Shown here: positions 1 to 7,649 of the stretch, in pieces | How positions within the stretch are numbered: the stretch's first letter is position 1 | How the letters are laid out: the number at the start of each line of letters is the position of its first letter | NCBI GenBank assembly: GCA_038532435.1 | Contig: JBCBAP010000033.1 | Span: 1 to 38,295 of the forward strand | From: JBCBAP01 sp038532435 | Lineage (GTDB): Bacteria > Pseudomonadota > Alphaproteobacteria > Rhodobacterales > Rhodobacteraceae | Direction of reading: 5' to 3' | DNA: 38,295 nucleotides | Made by a program: the position numbers and the translations under genes | Notes under the pieces: generated by a model | Databases searched by the model: none | Told to the model about the DNA's origin: nothing | The model's input: the letters and a program-made list of their open reading frames with translations, nothing else

Positions 1-167
1 ACCAGCGGACCCCAGGCGACGCTGGGATTGGGCCGCATGGACAGGGTCGTGGTGACCTCCGTTGCCTCGGGGTCGAGCCTAACCGTCAGCGCCGCGCGAT
101 CCACCAGCCAGGCGGTCGGGGTGTAGTCTGCGAGGCGGATGACGGGGGGCAGGGTGTCGGTGCGCAT
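1..167 (-). CDS. pepN: Aminopeptidase N, N-terminal fragment (cut by window start)
   Basis: The first 55 or so residues of a protein read leftwards out of the window. The start ATG lies at 165-167 behind an AGGAGA ribosome-binding site. The visible peptide contains IRLADYTPTAWLVDRAALTV and then LDPEATEV, which matches the opening of the N-terminal beta-sandwich domain of PepN-type M1 zinc aminopeptidases, where a similar 'DYxPP.. (I/V)DxxDLxxxLDP.AT.V' pattern is usual. M1 aminopeptidases remove N-terminal residues from cytosolic peptides. The catalytic HExxH region lies outside the window, so the call rests on this short N-terminal resemblance. The gene diverges from glcB. Confidence 0.72.
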   Translation of the reverse strand, partial: MRTDTLPPVIRLADYTPTAWLVDRAALTVRLDPEATEVTTTLSMRPNPSVAWGPL

Positions 168-410
168 GGTCTCTCCTGACATGGCCGGTATGGTCTGACT
201 GTGATCCGTTCCGCACGCATTGGCAATCCGGTCGCCGGCGGTGCAGTAGCGTCGCCCGACAGGGTCATGGGACGGTCATTTCGCCTGTGAGAGAGAAAAT
301 TGCGCAGCCGGTTTCCGGATTGTGGAATTCGCATTCATTTTGGTTGCTCGAAGCGATCGGGCACGCCACTTCGGTGCACAACAGCACACAATCAAATGCA
401 GGAGACAAGC
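168..410. promoter_or_regulatory. Divergent intergenic region between pepN and glcB
   Basis: This 243-base gap separates two divergently transcribed genes and must hold both promoters. It is somewhat richer in A and T near 285-400 than the flanking genes, and a CAGGAG ribosome-binding site for glcB lies at 399-404. I could not identify a convincing -35/-10 pair or a known operator here, and the short open frames that cross it look like chance. Confidence 0.5.
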
Positions 411-2588
411 ATGTACGACCGCGTCGTGCGCGATGGATTGCAGATAGCCCGTCCGCTCTTCGATTTTGTGGAGGCAGCGCTGCCGGGAACGGGGGTCGAG
501 AGCGACCGGTTCTGGGCGGGTCTGGGTCAGCTTGTCGCCGACAAGGCCGGACGCAACCGGGAGCTTCTGGCACGGCGTGCGGACATGCAGGCGCGGATCG
601 ATGCGTGGCACAAGGAGAACGCGTGGGACCTGCCGCGTTACACCGCGTTCCTCCGTGAAATCGGCTATCTGGTGCCGGAAGGTGAAGACTTCGCGATCGA
701 AACCACCGGCGTCGATCCGGAGATCGCATCGATCCCGGGCCCCCAGCTCGTGGTGCCGGTGATGAACGCGCGCTACGCGCTCAATGCGGCGAACGCCCGT
801 TGGGGAAGCCTCTACGATGCGCTCTACGGGACCGACGCGCTCGGCTCCCTGCCCGAGGGCAAGGGGTACGATCCGGAGCGGGGGGCGCAGGTGATCGGCT
901 GGGCCAAGCGGTTCCTCGATCAGGCACTGCCGCTCGCGGGTGGGTCGCACATGGATGTGACCCGCTATTTCGTCGATGGTGGTGCGCTGATGGTCGATGG
1001 CGCAGCGGGGCTCACCGGGCTCGCGGATCCGGCGCAGTTTGCGGGCTACACCCTGACGGAGGGGGGAGAGATCGACCGGATCTTCTGCACCCGGAACGGC
1101 CTGCATGTCGGCCTCGTGATCGACCGCAGCACCCAGGTGGGTGGGGCGGATCCGTCCGGCGTGTCGGACGTTCTGCTCGAAGCCGCCGTCTCGACGATCA
1201 TGGACTGCGAGGATTCCATCGCCGCGGTTGATGCGGACGACAAGGTTGTCGCCTACGCCAACTGGCTGGGTCTGATGAAGGGCGATCTGGCGGAGAGTGT
1301 GACCAAAGGGGGCAAGACCTTCATCCGCGCTCTCAGCGACGATGTCCGTTTCACCACGCCGGACGGAGAGACGACCAGCCGCAAGGGGCGCGCGCTCATG
1401 CTCGTGCGCAACGTAGGTCACCTGATGACCAACCCCGCGGTGCTGGATGCCGCCGGTGCGGAGGTGCCCGAAGGGTTCCTTGACGCAATGATCACCGTGC
1501 TTTGCGCCATGCACGACCTGAAAAAGGCGGACGGGTTGCGCAACTCCGTCCACGGCTCGGTCTATGTGGTGAAGCCGAAGATGCACGGGCCGGAGGAAGT
1601 CGCCTTCGCCTGCGAGATCTTCGACCATGTCGAGGCTGTGCTCGGCCTGCCCGCAAACACCGTAAAGCTCGGGATCATGGATGAGGAGCGGCGTACCTCT
1701 GCCAACCTCAAGGAATGCATTCGCGCGGCGAAGGCGCGGGTGGCCTTCATCAACACCGGCTTCCTCGACCGGACCGGGGATGAGATGCGCACGGCGATGG
1801 AAGCCGGGGCGATGATCCGCAAGGGGGAGATGAAGGCGACCCCATGGATCGCGGCCTACGAGGACCGCAACGTGGATATCGGCCTCGCCTGTGGCCTCAG
1901 CGGTGTGGCGCAGATCGGCAAGGGCATGTGGGCCATGCCCGACCGGATGGCGGAGATGCTTGAGGCCAAGATCGGACATCCGAAATCCGGCGCGAACTGC
2001 GCCTGGGTGCCGAGCCCGACGGCGGCGACGCTTCACGCCACGCACTATCACCAGGTCGATGTCTTTGCCCGGCAGCGGGAAATCGCGGCCGGTGGCCCGC
2101 GCGGCACACTGGAGGATCTGCTGACGATCCCGGTCTCACCGGGCACCAACTGGTCCGATGAGGAGATTGCGGCGGAGCTTGAGAACAACGCTCAGGGGAT
2201 CCTCGGCTATGTGGTGCGCTGGGTCGATCAGGGTGTCGGCTGTTCGAAGGTGCCGGACATCAACGATGTCGGGCTGATGGAGGATCGGGCGACTTGCCGC
2301 ATCTCCTCCCAGCACATGGCGAACTGGCTGCACCATGGCGTCGTCAGCGAGACCCAGGTGATGGACGTGATGAAGCGCATGGCCGCTGTGGTTGACGGGC
2401 AGAACGCGGGCGATCCGCACTACCGCCCCATGGCCCCGGGGTTCGATGGACCCGCGTTCAAGGCGGCCTGCGACCTGGTGTTCCGCGGGACGGAGCAGCC
2501 CTCCGGCTACACCGAACCCGTGCTCCACGCACGCAGGCTGGAGTTCAAGGGGCTGAGCAACGGTGACAGCACCGTCGCCGCCGAGTAG
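411..2588 (+). CDS. glcB: Malate synthase G
   Basis: Malate synthase G condenses glyoxylate with acetyl-CoA to malate in the cytosol, completing the glyoxylate shunt or glycolate use. The product is 725 residues, the normal length for the G isoform (about 720-730). Recognisable blocks in order: the metal and substrate region DCEDSIAAVDA near residue 265, VYVVKPKMHGPEEVAFA, GIMDEERRTSANLKECI, the IGKGMWAMPDRM block, the GVGCSKVPDI cysteine segment and LMEDRATCRISSQH, which carries the catalytic aspartate of the family. The start at 411 is chosen because CAGGAG precedes it and MYDRVVRDGLQIA fits the family N-terminus. An upstream in-frame ATG at 300 lacks both. The glcG-like and ridA-like genes follow on the same strand after 89 bases. 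Confidence 0.96.
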   Translation: MYDRVVRDGLQIARPLFDFVEAALPGTGVESDRFWAGLGQLVADKAGRNRELLARRADMQARIDAWHKENAWDLPRYTAFLREIGYLVPEGEDFAIETTGVDPEIASIPGPQLVVPVMNARYALNAANARWGSLYDALYGTDALGSLPEGKGYDPERGAQVIGWAKRFLDQALPLAGGSHMDVTRYFVDGGALMVDGAAGLTGLADPAQFAGYTLTEGGEIDRIFCTRNGLHVGLVIDRSTQVGGADPSGVSDVLLEAAVSTIMDCEDSIAAVDADDKVVAYANWLGLMKGDLAESVTKGGKTFIRALSDDVRFTTPDGETTSRKGRALMLVRNVGHLMTNPAVLDAAGAEVPEGFLDAMITVLCAMHDLKKADGLRNSVHGSVYVVKPKMHGPEEVAFACEIFDHVEAVLGLPANTVKLGIMDEERRTSANLKECIRAAKARVAFINTGFLDRTGDEMRTAMEAGAMIRKGEMKATPWIAAYEDRNVDIGLACGLSGVAQIGKGMWAMPDRMAEMLEAKIGHPKSGANCAWVPSPTAATLHATHYHQVDVFARQREIAAGGPRGTLEDLLTIPVSPGTNWSDEEIAAELENNAQGILGYVVRWVDQGVGCSKVPDINDVGLMEDRATCRISSQHMANWLHHGVVSETQVMDVMKRMAAVVDGQNAGDPHYRPMAPGFDGPAFKAACDLVFRGTEQPSGYTEPVLHARRLEFKGLSNGDSTVAAE

Positions 2589-2602
2589 TCCTACAACGAT
2601 CC

Positions 2603-2633
2603 GCCATGCCGCCCGTTGCGGTGGCGTGGCTTT
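2603..2633 (+). terminator. Possible terminator hairpin after glcB
   Basis: GCCATGCC (2603-2610) can pair with GGCGTGGC (2623-2630) through one G-U pair, and the 3' arm is followed by TTTCC. The stem is GC-rich but the T run is short, so this may be a weak terminator or simply an mRNA 3' hairpin between glcB and the next gene. Confidence 0.4.
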
Positions 2634-2677
2634 CCTAAAACGGCGCCCGCGCGCGCCTCTCCCTTCAAGGACCCATC

Positions 2678-3106
2678 ATGGCCGAGATTTCACACCGCAA
2701 GGCCCGCACCATCATCCAGAAGACCCTTGCCCGCGGGCGGGAGATGGAGCTCAAGCCGCTTTCCATCATCGTTCTCGATGCGGGTGGACATGTGAAGGCG
2801 TTCGAGCGGGATGATGGCGCCTCCCCGGGCCGGTTCGACATCGCCCGAGGCAAGGCCTACGGCGCGATCATGCTGGGCATGGGCGGGCAGGCGCAGATGG
2901 CCCGGGCGGAGGCGCAGCACTACTTCATGACCGCCATGAACGGTGCCTTCGGCGGGCAGGTCGTCCCCGTTCCCGGGGGTATTCTGGTCAAGACGGCGAA
3001 GGGGGAGATCGTTGGTGCGATCGGTGTGACCGGCGATACGTCGGACAATGACGAGGCCGCAGGGGTCGCCGGGATCGAGGCGGCGGGTCTCGTCGCCGCC
3101 CCATGA
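2678..3106 (+). CDS. glcG: GlcG/HbpS-family protein (heme-binding-like domain, DUF336)
   Basis: A 142-residue single-domain protein of the GlcG/HbpS (PF03928) family. The family signature is visible in order: LSIIVLDAGGHVKAFERDDGA, the helix RFDIARGKAYGAIMLGM, the loop GQVVPVPGGILV and the C-terminal GEIVGAIGVTGDTSDNDE. The fold occurs as an accessory gene in glycolate operons (glcG), as extracellular heme-binding HbpS, and in diol or glycol metabolism; its enzymatic role is unclear. No signal peptide is visible, so it should be cytosolic. The position just after malate synthase argues for the glyoxylate-linked GlcG type. The last four bases overlap the start of the next gene (ATGA at 3103-3106), which implies translational coupling. 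Confidence 0.8.
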   Translation: MAEISHRKARTIIQKTLARGREMELKPLSIIVLDAGGHVKAFERDDGASPGRFDIARGKAYGAIMLGMGGQAQMARAEAQHYFMTAMNGAFGGQVVPVPGGILVKTAKGEIVGAIGVTGDTSDNDEAAGVAGIEAAGLVAAP

Positions 3107-3486
3107 GCCGTGAACCCATCTCCCAGGGTTCCCCGTTCGAAGCGTCGATCGGCTACTCCCGGGCGGTGGTGGACGGGCGCTGGGTCTTTGTCTCCGGCAC
3201 CACCGGCTTCGACTATACGCGGATGGAGATCAGCGAGGACCCCGCGGAGCAGTGCGCCCAGGCGCTGCGCAACATCGGCTGGGCGCTGGACCAGGCCGGG
3301 AGCGGTTTTGAAGATGTGGTCCGGGTGAGGTATCTGTTGCCCGACGCGGATGATTTCGAACCCTGCTGGCCCGAACTGCGCCGGGTTTTCGGCACTACGG
3401 GACCTGCGGCGACTATGTTCGTTGCGGGCCTTGCCGACCCGCGGATGAAGATCGAGATCGAGGTGACGGCTCTGAAGCCCGCCTGA
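3103..3486 (+). CDS. RidA (YjgF/YER057c/UK114) family protein
   Basis: This 127-residue protein has the RidA fold pattern: a short N-terminal strand, the VFVSGTTGFD segment, the helix QCAQALRNIGWALDQAGSGFEDVVRVRYLL and the C-terminal KIEIEVTAL strand. RidA proteins hydrolyse reactive enamine/imine intermediates. In authentic RidA a conserved arginine in the 'PARSxVxV' strand (Arg105 in E. coli) is needed for that activity. Aligned back from the shared KIEIE, this protein has Ala at that place within GPAATMFVAGL. It therefore probably belongs to one of the Rid subfamilies without imine deaminase activity, and no substrate can be named. It overlaps glcG by 4 bases and its stop lies 6 bases from the convergent neighbour. 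Confidence 0.85.
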   Translation: MSREPISQGSPFEASIGYSRAVVDGRWVFVSGTTGFDYTRMEISEDPAEQCAQALRNIGWALDQAGSGFEDVVRVRYLLPDADDFEPCWPELRRVFGTTGPAATMFVAGLADPRMKIEIEVTALKPA

Positions 3487-3492
3487 GCGGGC

Positions 3493-4032
3493 TCACGCGG
3501 CGGGCATGGCGTCCAGCCGCTGGCGCGCGCTGCGCAGCCAGCCCGCGCGGCGGTTGAAATTGTGCTGGGCCGCGGTGTCGTCCTGCTCCAGCGCTTCGTG
3601 CGCCAGTTTTTCAAGCGCGGGGATCCCGCCCTTGATTGCCGCGCCGCTCGCGGTGGCCACGAGCTTCGGTACCGCCTGATCCTCCGGCCCGGAAATGAGC
3701 GCGAGCCACTGGCCCTTGCGCACCAGCCGCTCCGCCGCCGCCGCGGAGATGTTGAAGAGCCGGGCGGTGCCGGACACCAGCCGCGTGACGGACTGTGCGG
3801 ACATCTCGCCTTCCCGTGACACGAGCAGGCAGGCAAGCGCCACCGCGCTGATATCGGGATCGGCAACATCCACCGGGGATGGACGGCGCGTCTCGCGCCG
3901 TTTGCGTGCCTCCAGCAGGATGCGGTTCGACCGTTGCCGCCGATAGACGATCCACGCGACCAGTCCCAATGCCCCCACAACAAACCCCGTCAGCACCGCC
4001 GTTCCTCCCCGGTTAACACGAAGTAAATACAT
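3493..4032 (-). CDS. Small membrane-anchored protein of unknown function
   Basis: I do not recognise this family with certainty. The 179-residue product starts MYLLRVNRGG and has one strong transmembrane segment at about residues 10-32 (TAVLTGFVVGALGLVAWIVY), followed by a basic stretch (RRQRSNRILLEARKRRETRR) that should be cytoplasmic. The rest is predicted mainly helical, with an acidic/alanine-rich block (DISAVALACLLVSREGEMSAQSV) loosely reminiscent of TerB-like helical domains, which I cannot confirm. An in-frame start at 4080 would add 16 residues. I prefer 4032 because the extra residues do not look like a signal and the membrane segment then sits at the N-terminus. Convergent with the RidA gene, divergent from the amidotransferase. 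Confidence 0.65.
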   Translation of the reverse strand: MYLLRVNRGGTAVLTGFVVGALGLVAWIVYRRQRSNRILLEARKRRETRRPSPVDVADPDISAVALACLLVSREGEMSAQSVTRLVSGTARLFNISAAAAERLVRKGQWLALISGPEDQAVPKLVATASGAAIKGGIPALEKLAHEALEQDDTAAQHNFNRRAGWLRSARQRLDAMPAA

Positions 4033-4145
4033 CAGGGGATCGCGGCAAAACTGTGTCCCGGTGCGGGCGAGGGGCGGCACCCTCTGTACGTCAGGTGTGC
4101 AGTGCAGTATCTTCTGCCGAATGTGCGACGGCGGAAGGGGTAGAC

Positions 4146-4901
4146 ATGAGTGCGCGTCCGGTTATCGGGATCATCGGGAACCACTACCTGATCAACGATC
4201 AGTATCCGGCTCAAGCCGTGGGGGAGATGAACCTCACCGCGGTGGCTGAGGTGTGCAACGCCATCCCCCTCGTCATCCCCGCCGATCCCGCGATCATGTC
4301 GGTCGCGGATGCCCTTTCCGTTTGCGACGGGTTCGTCCTGCCTGGCGGACGACCGAATGTGCATCCCGAGGAATACGGTCACGCGGAGACGGAGGCCCAC
4401 GGCGCGTTTGACCGCAACCGGGACCGGCTCGTCCTGCCGCTCATCCGCGAATGCGTCTCCCGCGGGGTGCCGGTGCTCGGCCTTTGCCGGGGATTTCAGG
4501 AGCTCGCGGTCGCCTTCGGCTCGACCCTGCATCCGGAGATCCGGGACCTGCCCGGCCGCATGAATCACCGCATGCCCCCCGATGGCACGCTGGAAGAGAA
4601 GTTCGAGCTGCGCCACTGGGTGCATCTGGAGCCCACGGGCCCCTTCGCCCGCATCTTTGGCAAGACCGAGGTCTTCACCAACTCCCTTCACGGGCAGGGG
4701 ATCGAGATCGCGGGCCCCCGGATCGTCGTGGATGGCCGCGCGACCGATGGCACGGCGGAGGCGATCTATGTGGAGGGCGCGCGGGGCTTCGCCCTCGGCG
4801 TGCAGTGGCATCCGGAGTGGAACGCCGCCGCCGATGGCGTCTCCCGACCGCTTTTCGAGGCGTTCGGCCAGGCCGCCGCCGGCCTCGCCCGGGTGGCCTG
4901 A
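4146..4901 (+). CDS. Class I glutamine-amidotransferase-like hydrolase (PuuD/gamma-glutamyl-GABA hydrolase family)
   Basis: A 251-residue stand-alone class I amidotransferase-fold enzyme of peptidase family C26. Visible are the oxyanion strand DGFVLPGGRPNVHPEEYG, the nucleophile elbow VLGLCRGFQELAVA with its cysteine, the family block NSLHGQGIE, and the catalytic His-Glu pair in GVQWHPEW. PuuD-type enzymes hydrolyse gamma-glutamyl amides such as gamma-glutamyl-gamma-aminobutyrate. Nothing else of the putrescine pathway lies nearby, so the substrate is open. The ATG at 4146 has GGAAGGGG upstream. The membrane-protein gene begins 16 bases after its stop, so the two may be cotranscribed. Confidence 0.85.
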   Translation: MSARPVIGIIGNHYLINDQYPAQAVGEMNLTAVAEVCNAIPLVIPADPAIMSVADALSVCDGFVLPGGRPNVHPEEYGHAETEAHGAFDRNRDRLVLPLIRECVSRGVPVLGLCRGFQELAVAFGSTLHPEIRDLPGRMNHRMPPDGTLEEKFELRHWVHLEPTGPFARIFGKTEVFTNSLHGQGIEIAGPRIVVDGRATDGTAEAIYVEGARGFALGVQWHPEWNAAADGVSRPLFEAFGQAAAGLARVA

Positions 4902-4917
4902 CACCGGACATCGCAGC

Positions 4918-6234
4918 ATGGCCCAGACCGTTCGCCGTGGCGCAGGCGTGCCGCGCCTCCTTGCCCTTGGTGCCACGGGCGCCGTCGCACTGCTCTCCAT
5001 CATCCTTTTGTCTGCGGAGATCGTGCCGGTCACGGAGGCAGAGGCCCGCCTCTGGTGGTGGGTCGCGTCTGATCTGGGTCTCTGGTTCGGATCGGCCGGG
5101 TGGCTCTACCGGGTTCCCCTAGCGCTGTCGACGCTCGCCGCCGTCGCCTGCGGGGTCTGGCTTGGGGAATGGATCGGCAAGCCCGGGGCGGGGGCGGCAA
5201 CCGCGCTCCTCATGCTCGCGGGCCTGGCGCCAGTGATTGTGCTCGGGCCGATGCCGGGGGATCTTTTTCCAGTGATTGTCGTCCTCGCGCTGGCGGAGGT
5301 ACACGCCCTGTCCCGGCTTCCGAAACGGCAGGTGCGGACGGGCCGGGCCCACTGGCTGCGCCTCGGTGTCTGCCTCGGGGTGCTTGGCCTGTGGGCATCC
5401 GGCGGGGCAGGCGTCGTCGCGGCGGCTGTCGGCGCGCTGGCCCGGTGTCGGCGCGATGTGATCCGGGGCATGGACTCTGTGTCGGTCGGTGCGATGGGTG
5501 TGGCGGGTACCATTGCTGTCGTCGGATTGGCGAGCGGACCGGCGGAGGGGCAGCCGCACTCGTTCGGGGGTGTCGCGCTGCTCGCCTTGCTACCGCTCGG
5601 GGTGATCGCCCTCGTTTTCGGACGCGAGACCTCCGGCCCGACCATCTGGGTGCGCGATGCGTCCCTCGGCGCGGCACTGATTGCGCTGCTCTTCGTCCTT
5701 GCCGGGCTGCCTCTCCGGGACGCGGTGACACCGCTGATCGTTCCGCTCGCACTCCTCGGTGGTATCAGCGTCGCCCGCAGAAAGAGCGCGGTTTCGGCGG
5801 CCTATGTGGCTCTCGCATGCGGCGCTGTGCTTACTGTCGGGCTTGTGGGCCTGACCCTCGTCTACCGCAGCTATGCGCCCGGTCTTCCCGCCGCGGCGGA
5901 TCCCTATGCGAACGCCCGGGCCATGCCGCTCATCTGCGAACGGGTGCTGACGGTGATGGAGGAGGTCGGCACGGACCGTCTGATCACGGAGGAGGAGACG
6001 ACCGCCGCGCACTGTGCCCTCGAAGGCGGGCTCGATCCATCGCTGCTCTACGTGGTTGCGCGTCGCCCGGCGGTTCTGCCGCCGGGCCGATACGTGATGA
6101 TCCTGCGCGATCCGTTCGGGACGCGAGACGGGACCGGTGTGCTCGACAGCTACCGTATTGCGGAGGAGGGACGCGTCGACCCCCATCTCGACCGCAGCTA
6201 CGGGTACCGGATCCTCGCGGGGAGCGTGGAGTGA
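4918..6234 (+). CDS. Multi-pass membrane protein, possibly GT39/ArnT-like
   Basis: The 438-residue product is dominated by hydrophobic segments (about 9-10 predicted membrane spans) up to roughly residue 330, then has a soluble C-terminal part of about 100 residues. The order 'acidic residue after the first span (VTEAEARLWWW), YRVPLAL, then LLMLAGLAPVIVLGPMPGDLF' recalls PMT/ArnT-type lipid-linked glycosyltransferases, in which an acidic loop, a P-L-I/R-x-P segment and a second acidic site occur in this order. The protein is shorter than typical ArnT (about 550) and I see no firm catalytic Asp-Glu pair. Treat the family as tentative. Its stop is only 4 bases from the end of the convergent cysG. 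Confidence 0.6.
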   Translation: MAQTVRRGAGVPRLLALGATGAVALLSIILLSAEIVPVTEAEARLWWWVASDLGLWFGSAGWLYRVPLALSTLAAVACGVWLGEWIGKPGAGAATALLMLAGLAPVIVLGPMPGDLFPVIVVLALAEVHALSRLPKRQVRTGRAHWLRLGVCLGVLGLWASGGAGVVAAAVGALARCRRDVIRGMDSVSVGAMGVAGTIAVVGLASGPAEGQPHSFGGVALLALLPLGVIALVFGRETSGPTIWVRDASLGAALIALLFVLAGLPLRDAVTPLIVPLALLGGISVARRKSAVSAAYVALACGAVLTVGLVGLTLVYRSYAPGLPAAADPYANARAMPLICERVLTVMEEVGTDRLITEEETTAAHCALEGGLDPSLLYVVARRPAVLPPGRYVMILRDPFGTRDGTGVLDSYRIAEEGRVDPHLDRSYGYRILAGSVE

Positions 6235-6238
6235 GCGC

Positions 6239-7639
6239 TCAAGCGTGCGCCTGCTTCGCAGCGCCTGACACCGCGTGATCCTTCGGATAACCGATGAAGA
6301 TCATCGCCGGATGAGAAACCGCCTGCTCTGCCACGGTCTCCGCCAGTGTGTCGAGCGTGCAGGTCAGCGTCCGGGCGCGGGCGTGGCCCGCGGCCTCCAC
6401 GATGTCGACGGGCAGATCTGCGGGGGCATCCTGCAGCATCTCCGTGGCAAGGGCGGGGGCTGCTCCGACACCCATGTAGAGCGCGACGCGGCTGCCCGGG
6501 CGGAGATGCCGGACGATGTCCCGGCTCCGTGTCCCGTCGCTGCGGGTGGCTGTGGAAAGCACCAGGGTGTCGACCCGGTCCCGCTCGGTCAGCACTTCAC
6601 CCGCCTCGGCCGCTGCCGCGCAGGCGGCCGTGATCCCCGGCACGATCTCGCACGGGATGTCGAGCGCGCGGCAAGCGTTCAGCTCCTCCGCCGCGCGGGC
6701 AAAGATCCCAGGGTCCCCGCATTTGAGCCGCACGACCCGCAGCCCCTCCTGCGCCTTCTGAATGATGAGGCGGTTGATCCGCTCCTGCGACCAGCGGTCC
6801 GGCAGCGTCGCGTCCCCCGGCGCCTTGCCGACGCAGATGCGCTCCGCATCCCGGCGCGCGAGCTCCAGCACATCGGTGCCGGACAGACGGTCATAGAGGA
6901 TAACGTCCGCCTCCTGCAGCCGCTTCACGCCGCGAAGGGTCATGAGATCCGCCGCACCCGGTCCCGCGCCGACGAGTGCGACGCTTCCCGCACGATCGGC
7001 TTCGGGCGCGCCACCTGCCTCGATCGCTGACTTGATCGCAGCATAGGCGTCCCGCTCCCGCCCGCTGGCGTGATCCGCCCGGGGAGCCTCCGCAAACACC
7101 CAGCGCCAGAAGCCCCGCCGTGCGGGGCCCGGCACGCGCGCGGCCACCGCGCCGCGCATCCGCCCGGCGAAGGCCGCAAGCTCGCCGAGCCGGGGCTCCA
7201 GAACGCCTTCGATCCGGGTCTTGATCTGCCGCCCGAGCACCGGCGCAGTGCCCTCCGTTCCGATCGCGACCACCACCGGATCCCGGTCCACGATGCTGGG
7301 GGTGAGCGCGTCGCAAAGGGCGGGCATGTCGACGACATTGACCGTCACGCCGCAGGATTTTGCCAGGGCTGCATGGGCCGCGTCCGCCCCCGCGCAGCCC
7401 GATGCAGCAAACGCGAGGATCGTATTGTCCAGCAGATCTGCAGTTGCAGCGCCCCGCCAATGCCGCACGCGCCCCTCTGCCGCGAGCCCCTCAAGCTCCG
7501 GCTCAAGCGTATCGGCGACGATGACTATTTCCGCCTCGGTCTTGAGCATCAGGCGGGTTTTCTGCGCTGCCTGCTCGCCCCCGCCGAACACAACGACCCG
7601 GCGGCCGGCCATCTGAAGGAACATGGGAAAGGTTTTCAT
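6239..7639 (-). CDS. cysG: Siroheme synthase (uroporphyrinogen III methyltransferase / precorrin-2 dehydrogenase / ferrochelatase)
   Basis: A 466-residue trifunctional CysG. The N-terminal half is the NAD-binding precorrin-2 dehydrogenase/ferrochelatase (RRVVVFGGGEQAAQKT at 13-28, then NVVDMPALCDALTPSIVDR and GTAPVLGRQIKTRIE). The C-terminal half from about residue 216 is the SAM-dependent uroporphyrinogen III methyltransferase (SVALVGAGPGAADLMTLRG, ADVILYDRL, VVRLKCGDPGIFARAAEE, VPGITAACAAAAEAG). It makes siroheme from uroporphyrinogen III, the cofactor NirB requires, which explains its place as last gene of the nitrate block. The start at 7639 has AGGAGG upstream and lies 10 bases beyond the TrpD2-like gene. 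Length agrees with E. coli CysG (457). Confidence 0.95.
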   Translation of the reverse strand: MKTFPMFLQMAGRRVVVFGGGEQAAQKTRLMLKTEAEIVIVADTLEPELEGLAAEGRVRHWRGAATADLLDNTILAFAASGCAGADAAHAALAKSCGVTVNVVDMPALCDALTPSIVDRDPVVVAIGTEGTAPVLGRQIKTRIEGVLEPRLGELAAFAGRMRGAVAARVPGPARRGFWRWVFAEAPRADHASGRERDAYAAIKSAIEAGGAPEADRAGSVALVGAGPGAADLMTLRGVKRLQEADVILYDRLSGTDVLELARRDAERICVGKAPGDATLPDRWSQERINRLIIQKAQEGLRVVRLKCGDPGIFARAAEELNACRALDIPCEIVPGITAACAAAAEAGEVLTERDRVDTLVLSTATRSDGTRSRDIVRHLRPGSRVALYMGVGAAPALATEMLQDAPADLPVDIVEAAGHARARTLTCTLDTLAETVAEQAVSHPAMIFIGYPKDHAVSGAAKQAHA

Positions 7640-7649
7640 GGCGGCCTCC

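Noticed and set aside
276..2051. Long open frame of 591 codons on the minus strand opposite glcB
   Set aside because: It lies antisense to a clearly conserved gene and its protein is Arg/His/Gly-rich without family motifs. This is typical of GC-rich third-position bias.
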